NCBI GenBank assembly: GCA_900762945.1 | Contig: CAAFIN010000190.1 | Coordinates: forward strand, 1-11,808 | Source of the DNA: Clostridia bacterium | GTDB taxonomy: Bacteria > Bacillota > Clostridia > Christensenellales > Pumilibacteraceae | Direction of reading: 5' to 3' | Length of the DNA: 11,808 bases | Program-made: the position numbers and the translations under genes | In this document: positions 1 to 8,007 of the stretch, piece after piece | Numbering within the stretch: position 1 is the first letter of the stretch | Layout of the letters: each line of letters begins with the position of its first letter | Notes under the pieces: model-generated | What the model was told of the DNA's origin: nothing | Databases searched by the model: none | The model's input: the letters and a program-made list of their open reading frames with translations, nothing else

Positions 1-459
1 GTTGAAATCTCCTAAACCGAAAATTCTGTTTACAATACCGTACTGACTGTTAAGCAGCCAGTTCCACATAAACGTGGTCGCGGTGACCGAGCATACGTAC
101 GGCACGAACAGCAGTACTTTGAAGAACTTAGTGCCGGGCAGTTTCTTCGTGAGAAGTTCCGCTATGACTACCGAAATCGCAATGGACACCGGCAGTTCCA
201 GCATAAGTATCACGTTGTTTAACAGCGCTTTCCAGAAATACTCGTCCTTGAGAACGTCGACGTAATTGCCGAAAAAGTTTTTTATCGGCAGCATCTTTGC
301 GTTCTCGATAATGCCGTACGGCACATCCATGAACGACATGACTAGCGCGAAGCCGATGGGAACGTAGGTGAACACTATCATTGCGAGTACCGGAATACCC
401 GCAAAGACGGTGCCCCACAATTCGTCGGATCTTCTGATTTTATTCTTGTTTGCGATCAT
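1..459 (-). CDS. ABC sugar transporter permease, MalF/UgpA type (N-terminal part, cut by window edge)
   Basis: This is the first 153 codons of an integral membrane permease; the reading frame is still open at position 1. A short cytoplasmic N-terminus rich in Lys/Arg is followed by a membrane segment at about residues 16-45, an extracytoplasmic stretch, then segments at about 78-102 and 113-136. The segment with residues FFKVLLFVPYV, a conserved Trp pair near 132-134 and a GIVN motif at 141-144 is typical of binding-protein-dependent sugar permeases (MalF/UgpA/LplB class). The EAA loop that contacts the ATPase would lie outside the window. The ATG at 459 is preceded by AAGGAG at 469-474, nine bases away. 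The gene starts 24 bases after the binding-protein stop, so the two are probably co-transcribed and form one importer. The second permease expected for this class should lie beyond the left edge. The substrate cannot be read from the sequence. Confidence 0.93.
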   Translation of the reverse strand, partial: MIANKNKIRRSDELWGTVFAGIPVLAMIVFTYVPIGFALVMSFMDVPYGIIENAKMLPIKNFFGNYVDVLKDEYFWKALLNNVILMLELPVSIAISVVIAELLTKKLPGTKFFKVLLFVPYVCSVTATTFMWNWLLNSQYGIVNRIFGLGDFN

Positions 460-468
460 TTACTCCCT

Positions 469-474
469 CTCCTT
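469..474 (-). promoter_or_regulatory. Ribosome binding site of the ABC permease gene
   Basis: AAGGAG sits nine bases before the ATG at 459, in the 24-base gap after the binding-protein stop. It decides the start of the truncated permease gene. No terminator-like hairpin with a U-run occurs in this gap, so read-through from the binding-protein gene is expected. Confidence 0.75.
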
Positions 475-483
475 CGGGGTCTG

Positions 484-2430
484 TTATCTGTTGCTTACCT
501 TCGTGTATTTCTGTAACAGTGCGAACGTGTTTTTATATTCTTTCGAGGCCATGAACGCGTTCATAGTCATCTTGTATTCGCGAACCTGCTTGTTGAGCGG
601 AATGGACCAGCAACCGTTACCGTCAATCCACTCGCCGTCGCTGAGAAACCACCAGTCGCCCGGGGTCTGATACTCGGCTCCGCGCGCGAAAATCTCGGCG
701 TTCATCGGCTTTTTGCCGTCGGCAAGGTCGGCTGCGAGTATCTCGCTCGCCAGCGTTTTCTGATTGGGAAGAATGCTGCCCGACTGCGCGAGGATTCTCT
801 GCCCCTCTTCGCCCGCCGCGAACTTGATGAACAGATACGCCGCGTTCTTGACGGTGCTCTTTTTCCACATAGCCCAAGCCGTCGAGCCGCTGTGCGCGCC
901 CTCGTTGCCCGCTACGGTCACGTTATCGTTACCGTCGAATTCTTTATAAACGAGCATGGGCGCTACGTCCCAGTCGAACTTCTTGATACTGCGGGCGATC
1001 GCGGTGCTGGCTCTTACGTCAACGACCATAGCCGAAGCGCCGTTCTGGAACGAACCGAACAATCCGTCGGTGCCGAACAATCCCGGCGAAGTGGAAATGC
1101 CCTTGTTGTACACGACTACCATGTCGCCGTAACGCTGATCCGCGGGAAGCGAAGCGTAATCGGTGCCGTTGCCGTCTTTCATATACTCGGTGTTCTTTGC
1201 GATAGCGTCCGTAGCCGTGCCGGCGAGTTTGTACGGAATAATCTGATAGAACGCGTCGGTCACGCCGCTTACGCCGCCGACCGGCTCGTGATAATGGTTC
1301 TCGTTCTTTTTGCCCGCAAGGCTCATGTACTCGGCGAACGCTCTTCTCTGCGAGGGAAGCGCGTCGCACTTAGCCGCGAGTTCGTCGGTAAGGTAGAATT
1401 TGTCCTCGTAGTCGAGGATCTCGCCCGCATTGTAAGTCTTGCCGTTGACGACGACGGTTTCCTTGGCTTTGTAGTTGAGTGTTGCGTCCTCGAGCGTAAA
1501 GGTATAGTAACCGCCGTTGTATTGATCGTCGGAAGAGGTCAGGTACTGTATGCAGTTTCCGCCCACCGAGAACGCGTAGTTGAACCACCAGCTGGTGATG
1601 AAGCCGTATTTGCAACCCGAAGCCTCGTTGGCAGCCTGAAGATCGGCGGCAAGCCCCGAACACTCCTGCCAACTCATGGCGATCTTGTTGTTGAAGTACC
1701 ATTTGCCTCCGAGTTCGAAGTACGCTTTCGCGGGAACGGTAGCGTCAGCCGCGATACCCGCCTGCGCTTTGGTTTTGCCGTAAGCGTCCGCTTCGCCCGC
1801 GTTATACGCGGCGAGGTTTTCTTCGTACACGGAAATCTCGGTAACGTCGGCGTTTTTAAGGTAATCCTTGTTGTAGTAGATGACCGTCGAACCGCTGCCC
1901 TTCGGAAGCGCGTAATAGTGCGCGCCATCGCCTTCGCTCTTGGTCGTGACCACGTCGTAACGGTATCTGCCCACCGCGCCTTCGTTCATGTCCGCGATGT
2001 CCGCTTCGAAATTAAGCGTCTTGTTCTCGCTCTTGATGTAAGTATCGAGGTTTTCGAGAAGCCCCGCCGTCGCCCACTTTTTGTAGTACTGGTCGGAAAC
2101 GAGCACTACGTCGTGGCAGGTCTTGCCTTTAAGACGGGTTTCGGTGACGTTCTCGTAACTGTCGGACGAGGTCTTTTCGAAGTTAGCCGTGATATTGTAG
2201 GCTTTATACTTCTCGTTGAACGCGTCGCGGAGTTGATAATAAACGTCCTCTTTCTCGCCCTCGGCATAACTGGTGAACGTAATTATCGTGCCTTCCGTCG
2301 ACGCTACGATATTGCCGTCGGCGTCGAACGAAATATCCGCGCCGCTCTTGTTCTTACCGCCGCAAGCGGTCAGCCCCACCGTCGTAACCATGAGCAGTAA
2401 AGCCATCGTGAGTGTTAGAAATTTTTTCAT
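484..2430 (-). CDS. ABC transporter extracellular solute-binding lipoprotein (family 1, unusually long)
   Basis: This 648-residue protein is a predicted lipoprotein. It has a Lys-Lys N-terminus, a hydrophobic core and an LTAC lipobox with the modified Cys at 23. A first alpha/beta lobe follows (residues about 45-135, with a DVVLVSDQY segment). The C-terminal lobe has the features of family 1 binding proteins: a segment ending GLFGSFQNGASAMVVD, a DWDVAPM motif, a serine/threonine-rich loop before AWAMWKKS, and NAAYLFIKFAAGEEGQ followed by GSILPNQ. Sugar-binding proteins of this class are usually about 400-550 residues. The excess lies mainly in a Tyr/Trp/Asn-rich middle section at about 205-350. 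It should capture a sugar or oligosaccharide outside the membrane and deliver it to the permease encoded just downstream. The start is supported by AAGGAG at 2436-2441, which overlaps the stop codon of the preceding gene. Confidence 0.93.
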   Translation of the reverse strand: MKKFLTLTMALLLMVTTVGLTACGGKNKSGADISFDADGNIVASTEGTIITFTSYAEGEKEDVYYQLRDAFNEKYKAYNITANFEKTSSDSYENVTETRLKGKTCHDVVLVSDQYYKKWATAGLLENLDTYIKSENKTLNFEADIADMNEGAVGRYRYDVVTTKSEGDGAHYYALPKGSGSTVIYYNKDYLKNADVTEISVYEENLAAYNAGEADAYGKTKAQAGIAADATVPAKAYFELGGKWYFNNKIAMSWQECSGLAADLQAANEASGCKYGFITSWWFNYAFSVGGNCIQYLTSSDDQYNGGYYTFTLEDATLNYKAKETVVVNGKTYNAGEILDYEDKFYLTDELAAKCDALPSQRRAFAEYMSLAGKKNENHYHEPVGGVSGVTDAFYQIIPYKLAGTATDAIAKNTEYMKDGNGTDYASLPADQRYGDMVVVYNKGISTSPGLFGTDGLFGSFQNGASAMVVDVRASTAIARSIKKFDWDVAPMLVYKEFDGNDNVTVAGNEGAHSGSTAWAMWKKSTVKNAAYLFIKFAAGEEGQRILAQSGSILPNQKTLASEILAADLADGKKPMNAEIFARGAEYQTPGDWWFLSDGEWIDGNGCWSIPLNKQVREYKMTMNAFMASKEYKNTFALLQKYTKVSNR

Positions 2431-2435
2431 ATTTT

Positions 2436-2441
2436 CTCCTT
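2436..2441 (-). promoter_or_regulatory. Ribosome binding site of the solute-binding protein gene, overlapping the upstream stop
   Basis: AAGGAG lies five bases before the ATG at 2430 and shares bases with the TAA of the CBM9-like gene (2440-2442). A ribosome terminating on the upstream gene therefore covers the Shine-Dalgarno sequence of the next. This fixes the start of the binding-protein gene and suggests coupled translation. Confidence 0.8.
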
Positions 2442-3942
2442 ATATTTCCGAATCCGCGGTTATCCCCGCGAGTTCGTTGAATTTGGTTTGCGCGTCCGTA
2501 CCTTTAAGATAAGTATAATCGGAAAACTCCGCTTTCGGTCCGAACGAGTAAATGCCTGCCATGCACTTCGAGTAGTACTTTCTGCCGGTAGATCCGGTAG
2601 AAGCCGTCGTGCCGCGAAGAGTAACCTCGGGAACGTCCGAAAATCCCGGCGCTTCTTCTTTGGTCGCCGCCGTCACGCACAGAATTTCGTCGTTCACGAA
2701 GTACGCGATAGCGTCGCCGTGACGGTAAGCCGCGAGTTTGATAACGTCACCTTCTACCGCCGTTTCCTTTTCGTATGGCGCATAGTCCGCTCCCGCCGTC
2801 AGCACCCACGCGGAGTTTTTCATATCGCGCTGAGCGACTCCTACATACTTCTTTCCGCTCGTCTTGTCCGTTCTTATATACAAAAGCGTGCGGTTGGACG
2901 GGAAAATATTGACTATACCCACGTAAGGACTCGAAACCGTGCCCGCGTTTATCTTCGATACGTTGCACTCGAAATAATAATCGGTGTCGTAGCCGTTTTT
3001 AACGAACGCGTAACTCGTCGGCGAGAAACTGTCGAGCGTTATCTTTCTGTCGGTCGCGTTGTCATGGCTGAGATCGAATTTATAGGTCGGATAGTACTTA
3101 TCCGCGCCCACTTGCAGCATACCGAACACGTCGCCGTCAGCGCTCGTAAGGCACTCTCCCGTGCCGTCGGCGCGTTTGCCGATCGGCACCCAGGTGTACG
3201 GAGTCGCCTGAAAACTGAGCGACTTGGTGGTGTACGAGCGACTGGACTTGAATTCTTCGGTATTGACCGTAGCGTCGGTCTTTGCGCTGTACGCCACTCG
3301 GTAGGTAACGTCGCCCACGTTATACTTGCCGTTCTCGTCCTTGGTAAAGCCGAATTCGTACCAGGGGATAAACACTTCCGCGTCGAAGCCTTCTTCGTTC
3401 GTTCCGTTCAGCGTGCCGTTGACCTTGACCGCGTGAGCCGAGTCGAAATAACTCGTTACGTAAGTGCTTTTGCCGCCCACACCCACGAGTTTTGAGTACT
3501 TGCCGCCGCAATCGAGTCTGTACTGAAGCGTTCTGCGGTCTATCGAAAGTTTGTCAGTGCCGTCGGCTTTCGTCGCGGAATTGAAGAACAGTTCCACCGA
3601 AGTGTTCTGATACACCGCGCGGAGGTGGTGATAACTCAGCACTTTGTCGTGCGCGCTGACGAAGCAATGCAAGCCCTCTTCGCCGAAGTAGATATAGCTG
3701 TCGACGTATATGCTGTCGTCGCTGCCGTCGTACAGGCGGTAGCAGTATTCCGAGCCGTACTTATCGTCCTTTACGCCGTCGGTTTTCATTCCGTCGGCTT
3801 CGGAAAAATCGTAAACTTCGCTCGCGATCGGCTGAACGTTCTCATAGCCGTACTTGTCGAACTTCGCTTCGCCGCAACCGGTAGCCGCGACCGCGGTGAA
3901 CGCCATAAGCGCGCTCGTCAGTATTATAAGCGGTTTTTTCAT
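2440..3942 (-). CDS. Surface lipoprotein with CBM9/DOMON-like N-terminal and LamG-like C-terminal domains
   Basis: This 500-residue predicted lipoprotein has an ATGC lipobox with Cys at 23. Residues about 45-255 resemble the CBM9/DOMON-like beta-sandwich found in secreted carbohydrate-active proteins. The signs are a solute-exposure strand (LHCFVSAHDK), a VELFFNS strand followed by a YRLDCGG strand, and FDAEVFIPWYEFGF, which matches the family pattern of a charged strand ending in IPW. Residues about 280-480 look like a concanavalin/LamG-type jelly roll: strands such as YFECNVSKI and IKLAAYRHGDAIAYFVND, and a closing GIYSFGPKAEFSDYTY segment. No catalytic motif was recognised. The likely role is to bind glycan at the cell surface, between the GH43 enzyme and the ABC binding protein encoded on either side. 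Its ATG overlaps the GH43 stop (ATGA), with GGGGAGGG upstream. The domain calls are by pattern only. Confidence 0.85.
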   Translation of the reverse strand: MKKPLIILTSALMAFTAVAATGCGEAKFDKYGYENVQPIASEVYDFSEADGMKTDGVKDDKYGSEYCYRLYDGSDDSIYVDSYIYFGEEGLHCFVSAHDKVLSYHHLRAVYQNTSVELFFNSATKADGTDKLSIDRRTLQYRLDCGGKYSKLVGVGGKSTYVTSYFDSAHAVKVNGTLNGTNEEGFDAEVFIPWYEFGFTKDENGKYNVGDVTYRVAYSAKTDATVNTEEFKSSRSYTTKSLSFQATPYTWVPIGKRADGTGECLTSADGDVFGMLQVGADKYYPTYKFDLSHDNATDRKITLDSFSPTSYAFVKNGYDTDYYFECNVSKINAGTVSSPYVGIVNIFPSNRTLLYIRTDKTSGKKYVGVAQRDMKNSAWVLTAGADYAPYEKETAVEGDVIKLAAYRHGDAIAYFVNDEILCVTAATKEEAPGFSDVPEVTLRGTTASTGSTGRKYYSKCMAGIYSFGPKAEFSDYTYLKGTDAQTKFNELAGITADSEI

Positions 3943-5660
3943 GCGCTCGCCCTCCCCAGTACCGCGACTTCGGAAACCGCGAACGTATCGCCCGTTTTCG
4001 GCTCGGAAATTTCGATTTCTATCTTTCGGATATCCATATCGGCAAACTGAATCGACACCGAAGCGCCCGCGAAGATACAGTCGAAGTGTCTGTCCTCCAG
4101 CGAGAAAGTCGAGTAGTCGAAGTCGAGCCTGCCCGTCTGCACTACGGCTTCCTTGCCGTCCTTACGGTAAGTAATGCGGATATTGTCGATTGCGGTGAAC
4201 GAACTTTCAAACTCGCAGGCGTTATAGATCATTATCGCTTTTGCGGAAACGTAGTCGGTCCACGCGAGCGTGATTTTGCCCTTACCTTTACGGAACCGCG
4301 TTTCATCGACTACCGCCGAGTCCTCGTGAATCTTGATCGTGCCGTCGTTCAGCCAGTACGCGTCGGAGTCGTCCGCAAGCCCCTGTGCCGTGACTATCGC
4401 CGCGGCGGCTTTGTTCTCATAACCGCTTATTTCCGCAGGCAGCGGCTGAAGCGTCACGGTAGGACCGTTGGCGTAGATGACCGGGAGTCCGTCCTCGTTC
4501 GTCACGAAGCTCACTTTGTCAAAGCGGATCTTGCGCGCTTCGGCGATGGATTCGTCGTTCTTGAAAGTATGATAACTGATATACAGTTCGTCGCCCACTC
4601 TGATGAAACTGTGGTGACCGGACGAGTTCGTGTACATCGCAAGCCCGTCGGTAGTGATTACCGCGCCGCCCTTTTCGACCGCGACTTTTCTGAACGGTCC
4701 CATGGGTGATTCGCCCACGGCCTGGCGCACCTGATAACTGCCCTCTTCGTACGAGTGTACGGAGAACGTCAGGTAATAAAGTCCGTCGCGATAGAGCATG
4801 AACGGTCCTTCGTTGACCGTGCCCTCGTCTGTCTCTTCCGTGCCGTTCACCGCCGTATAGCCGGTGACGGATACCAGCGAAAGCGAAGCGTAGTCGGGAT
4901 CCCACCACTCGTTCATTTCCATTATATAAGTGTCGCTGCTCGTGTACCCCGCGGCGTTACGGTCGCGAGTGAACAGCAGGTACTTCTGCCCCGATACCGG
5001 GTCGACGAACGGTTCAGCGTCGATTGCCGAGAAGTAACCGTCGGGAAGCCCGTACTCGGAGTTGCCGTACTGGTACATCGGGTGGTCTTTCGGCACTTTC
5101 GAAAAATCCACGAGCGGGCGTAAACTTTCCGTAGGCTTGTTGCCCGGGTTGTACTCCTCGAACGGACCGTAAGGCGTTTTCGAGGTCGCCAGCGAAACGT
5201 AGTGCGTGTTCTTGCCGTAGGTTTCGTCGCGATCGGAAGCGCTGTAATACATATAGTAAGTTTTATCCGATTCGTCGTAGTGCACCGCGGGCGCCCAGTA
5301 GTTCCGTATCGCCCAGAACTTGTCGAGGTCGGGACGGAACACCGCGCCGAGGTACTGCCAGTTGGTCATGTCTTTGGTACGCCACGCGTTGATCGTGGAA
5401 GTCGCGGTAACGTAGGCGTAATAGTACCCGCCGCCGTCGATTTCCGCGCCGGATTCGTCGCGCTCGGCAACCCATATAAGCGACGGATCCGCGCCCTGCA
5501 TGGTTTCGACGTTGCCGTAGAACAGACTCGTGTCGAATTCCTTTACGCTGTCCTTATAATAGACGAAGCCGTCGCCGAAAGTATTCTTTGCCGCACAGCC
5601 GCAAAGAAGCGCCGCGCACGTTATCGCCGTCGCAAAGACGATAAGTATCTTCTTTTTCAT
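3939..5660 (-). CDS. Glycoside hydrolase family 43 lipoprotein with C-terminal discoidin-like domain
   Basis: This 573-residue predicted lipoprotein (LCGC lipobox, Cys 22) has a five-bladed beta-propeller of GH43 type. All three acidic residues expected of the family are visible: the general base Asp58 in GADPS, the pKa-modulating Asp214 in AIDAEPFVD, and the general acid Glu284 in NEGPF. Supporting motifs are NYWAPAVHY (120-128), blade repeats with YYMYYSAS and YYLTFS, and GHHSF followed by LYISYHT (348-364). Family members act as alpha-L-arabinofuranosidases, beta-xylosidases, arabinanases or exo-galactanases; the exact specificity cannot be decided here. Residues about 425-573 look like a galactose-binding (discoidin/CBM32-like) sandwich, with WLNDG near the start and IEIEIS then SEVAVLG at the end. 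The enzyme should act on the outer face of the membrane. AAAGGAGGG precedes the ATG, which overlaps the upstream stop as ATGA. Confidence 0.93.
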   Translation of the reverse strand: MKKKILIVFATAITCAALLCGCAAKNTFGDGFVYYKDSVKEFDTSLFYGNVETMQGADPSLIWVAERDESGAEIDGGGYYYAYVTATSTINAWRTKDMTNWQYLGAVFRPDLDKFWAIRNYWAPAVHYDESDKTYYMYYSASDRDETYGKNTHYVSLATSKTPYGPFEEYNPGNKPTESLRPLVDFSKVPKDHPMYQYGNSEYGLPDGYFSAIDAEPFVDPVSGQKYLLFTRDRNAAGYTSSDTYIMEMNEWWDPDYASLSLVSVTGYTAVNGTEETDEGTVNEGPFMLYRDGLYYLTFSVHSYEEGSYQVRQAVGESPMGPFRKVAVEKGGAVITTDGLAMYTNSSGHHSFIRVGDELYISYHTFKNDESIAEARKIRFDKVSFVTNEDGLPVIYANGPTVTLQPLPAEISGYENKAAAAIVTAQGLADDSDAYWLNDGTIKIHEDSAVVDETRFRKGKGKITLAWTDYVSAKAIMIYNACEFESSFTAIDNIRITYRKDGKEAVVQTGRLDFDYSTFSLEDRHFDCIFAGASVSIQFADMDIRKIEIEISEPKTGDTFAVSEVAVLGRASA

Positions 5661-7027
5661 GCGCCCTCCTTTACGGTAATTTTATAAATTTTCACGTTCG
5701 TCACGCTGTCGTTGCGTCCGACCACGAGGTCGTGCCCCGTTTTATCGGTACAGCCCGCAAAAACGTAGCCGATCATAAAACCGTCGAACACGTTCTGCGA
5801 ACGGTCGTTCACTCCGATTCTGCCCGCGATACCGCCGAACACGCCGCTTGCGCCGCCAACGCTAACCGTGCCGGCGTTCCCTACTCCGATAAGACCGACG
5901 GAAATTTTCTTGTTGATACTCGCGCAGTAAGCGTTCCCGAGAATACCGCCCGCCCGCGAAATCCCCGCGAATACCGAGCCGTAGTTCACCGAATTCGCGA
6001 TCTTAAGATTGCCGGTGGTCGCGCCGACTATTCCGCCCGCGTCGTACTTGTTTGCCGCCGACACGCTCGCGTAAGAAACGCAACCGTCGATAATCGTTTC
6101 CTTGCCGTCCGAGTACAACACCGCGCCCGTGATACCGCCCGCGCCGCCGTTGTCGCCGTTTTTTACGACCGTGCCTTTTACGGTAAGGTTCTTTATCGTC
6201 GCGCCGCCGACGTAGCCGAACGCGCCCACGGAATTATCCGAATCGGTATCCGTCGTAAGTCTTAGGTACACCGTCTTGCCGTTGCCGTCGAACGTTCCTC
6301 CGAAATAATTTGCCGCGCTCGCGCCGACTCGCGCCCATACGGGAGCGGCTTCCGTGCCGATATCGTTTTCGAGTATCACCGTGCGCCCGACGTAATTATC
6401 GCCGCCGTTGACCGCGTTCGCGAACGAAATATATTCCTCGAGCGTGCTTATGCGCGTTATAAACGTTTCGGTCGATACAAACTCGCCCTTTATCGCCACG
6501 TCGCAGGGCGGCATCACGAACTCCGTAACTATCGCTTCGGTCGCACGCGGCTTGTAAATCTCGGTGTTGTTCGCGACGAGCGTGCGCTCTTTGAGAACGT
6601 ACCCCTCGTCCGGCGTAACGGTAACGGTGATTTTCTCGCCGTAAGCCGCCGTAGACTTATCCGCCGCGATCGTACCGCCAGAAACGCCGACGGGTACGGT
6701 CACGCCGTAAGTAACGCGCTTGAACGCCGCGGAAATATTAACGTCGTTATCGGGCATGTCGAAATACACGCCCTCGCTCGCCGAGCCGTCGATCTTGACG
6801 TAATCGACTTCGTAGCCGGTATCGGGCAAAAGATTGATCGACAACCGCTCGCCCGCCGTCGCCCCGCCGACTTCCTCGCCGCGATAGGTGACGTAAACTC
6901 TGCCGTGCTCGCACTCGGCGACGGAAACGCGGTGATAAGTCCTAGCAACCTTGCCGCAACCGACGAGCGCGGCGCACAGCACAACCAACGCCGCAAAAAG
7001 CATTAAGACGTAACTCTTTTTTCTCAT
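5657..7027 (-). CDS. Lipoprotein with InlB-type beta repeats and GLUG-like beta-helix
   Basis: This 456-residue predicted lipoprotein has an LVGC lipobox with Cys at 24. Two divergent InlB B-repeat-like (bacterial repeat) units follow at about residues 33-105 and 107-184. Each contains a GY[EV] turn (GYEVDYVKIDG; EGYVLKERTLV) and ends in a Met-Pro segment (FDMPDNDVNISAAF; FVMPPCDVAIKGEF). Residues about 190-455 form a Gly-rich repeat region with the signature of GLUG-motif beta-helices: YFGGTFDGNGKTV, VGAFGYVGGATIKNLTVKG, AGGITGAV, AGGIVGATTGNLKIANSVNYGS in outline, AGGILG and FGGIAGRIG. These modules are common in surface adhesins and glycan-associated proteins, and no catalytic site is apparent. 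A surface binding or scaffold role beside the GH43 protein is inferred. Its ATG overlaps the stop of the MDR gene (ATGA), and weak GA-rich sequence (GGTGG, GAGG) precedes it, so translation is probably coupled. Confidence 0.87.
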   Translation of the reverse strand: MRKKSYVLMLFAALVVLCAALVGCGKVARTYHRVSVAECEHGRVYVTYRGEEVGGATAGERLSINLLPDTGYEVDYVKIDGSASEGVYFDMPDNDVNISAAFKRVTYGVTVPVGVSGGTIAADKSTAAYGEKITVTVTPDEGYVLKERTLVANNTEIYKPRATEAIVTEFVMPPCDVAIKGEFVSTETFITRISTLEEYISFANAVNGGDNYVGRTVILENDIGTEAAPVWARVGASAANYFGGTFDGNGKTVYLRLTTDTDSDNSVGAFGYVGGATIKNLTVKGTVVKNGDNGGAGGITGAVLYSDGKETIIDGCVSYASVSAANKYDAGGIVGATTGNLKIANSVNYGSVFAGISRAGGILGNAYCASINKKISVGLIGVGNAGTVSVGGASGVFGGIAGRIGVNDRSQNVFDGFMIGYVFAGCTDKTGHDLVVGRNDSVTNVKIYKITVKEGA

Positions 7028-8007
7028 TTAACCCTCATTACCACCTTTCCGGTATTTTCAAAGCGCTGAAGTATGCCGTGCGCTTCGTCAACGTCCTTTA
7101 TGTCCAGCACTTTGTAAATGCTCGGCTTTATCGTGCCGTCCTCGAAGTACTTCCACATATCGCGCGAAAGACTTTCGAGTATCTCGTGTTTCTGGTCGTT
7201 CGTACGGTTTCTCAGCATCGAGCCTACGAGGTGCAAGCCCTTGGTGAGCAGCGGACGGAGTTTTACGTTGGTTTCTATGCCCGCAAGCGTGCTGATGACC
7301 ACCCAGTAACCGCCCCTTGCCATAAACGGCATAGCCGCGCCGAGGTCCGCTCCCGACAAGCAGTCCATGCAGACGTTGACCGCTTTACCCTCTTTCTCCA
7401 GACGCTCGAACGCCACAGGGATCGATTCCTCTTCCTGAATAATGATCTCGTCCGCGCCGAGGTTTTCGATCTTCTCAGCAACGGCTTTGGTCTGTACGCT
7501 CGTCACGACGTACGCCCCGAACGCTTTGCCCATGGGGATCGCCGAACTTGCCAGCCCGCTCGCTCCCGCCGCGACGTACAGCACCTGACCTTTTTGCAAC
7601 TTGCCCTCGATAAACAGGTTGAGATAACTCGTACAGTAAGCCTCGGGTATACAAGCCGCTTCCTCGTAAGACATGCCTTTGGGCATTTTAAGAAGCAGTT
7701 TGTACGGAATCGCGATACGCTCGGCGTAAGCGCCGCCGCCCACAAGCGCGCACACGTCGTCGCCGATCTTAAAACCGCTTTCCGCTTTCGCCGTTTCGCC
7801 CATTTCCGCGATCTTGCCGGCGAGTTCCAGCCCCGGCCAGGGCGACCAGCCCGCGGGCGAAGGATACGTTCCCGCGCGTTGCAGAAGGTCGGCGCGATTG
7901 AGCGCGGTCGCGTATATCTCCACGATAACGCCGTCGGGCGCAAGCGTAGGTTCGGCTACTTCCGACCAGACAAAATTCTTATTCTCGTCAATCAACATTG
8001 CTTTCAT
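7024..8007 (-). CDS. Zinc-independent MDR oxidoreductase, PIG3/quinone oxidoreductase-like
   Basis: This 327-residue medium-chain dehydrogenase/reductase has a GroES-like N-terminal domain (about 1-125) and a Rossmann domain (about 126-260). The segment ALNRADLLQRAGTYPSP (35-51) is characteristic of the PIG3/TP53I3 group of NADPH:quinone oxidoreductases, and MLRNRTNDQK (264-273) matches their LRSR segment. The structural-zinc cysteines of alcohol dehydrogenases are absent. The cofactor glycine motif is AGASGLASSA (147-156), a variant of the usual GGxSGVGxxA. Enzymes of this family use NAD(P)H to reduce quinones or enones, and some act on sugar-derived enones; the true substrate is unknown here. 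The start at 8007 is supported by GGAGGT at 8016-8021 and lies 20 bases inside the 3' end of the transporter gene. It is the third cytoplasmic oxidoreductase of the operon. Confidence 0.93.
   Translation of the reverse strand: MKAMLIDENKNFVWSEVAEPTLAPDGVIVEIYATALNRADLLQRAGTYPSPAGWSPWPGLELAGKIAEMGETAKAESGFKIGDDVCALVGGGAYAERIAIPYKLLLKMPKGMSYEEAACIPEAYCTSYLNLFIEGKLQKGQVLYVAAGASGLASSAIPMGKAFGAYVVTSVQTKAVAEKIENLGADEIIIQEEESIPVAFERLEKEGKAVNVCMDCLSGADLGAAMPFMARGGYWVVISTLAGIETNVKLRPLLTKGLHLVGSMLRNRTNDQKHEILESLSRDMWKYFEDGTIKPSIYKVLDIKDVDEAHGILQRFENTGKVVMRVK

Noticed and set aside
460..483. The short C-rich/G-rich gap before the permease gene as an attenuator hairpin.
   Set aside because: At most three or four G-C pairs could form and no U-run follows; the G-rich half is better explained as the ribosome binding site.
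892..2400. A 502-codon open frame on the plus strand opposite the solute-binding protein gene.
   Set aside because: It is antisense to a gene with clear family motifs, its product is Arg/Val-rich without recognisable domains, and it has no promoter context. The codon use of the real gene (few codons giving antisense stops) explains it.
2488..3495. A 335-codon plus-strand frame opposite the CBM9-like gene.
   Set aside because: Same explanation: Arg/His-rich low-information product and strong evidence for the opposite strand.
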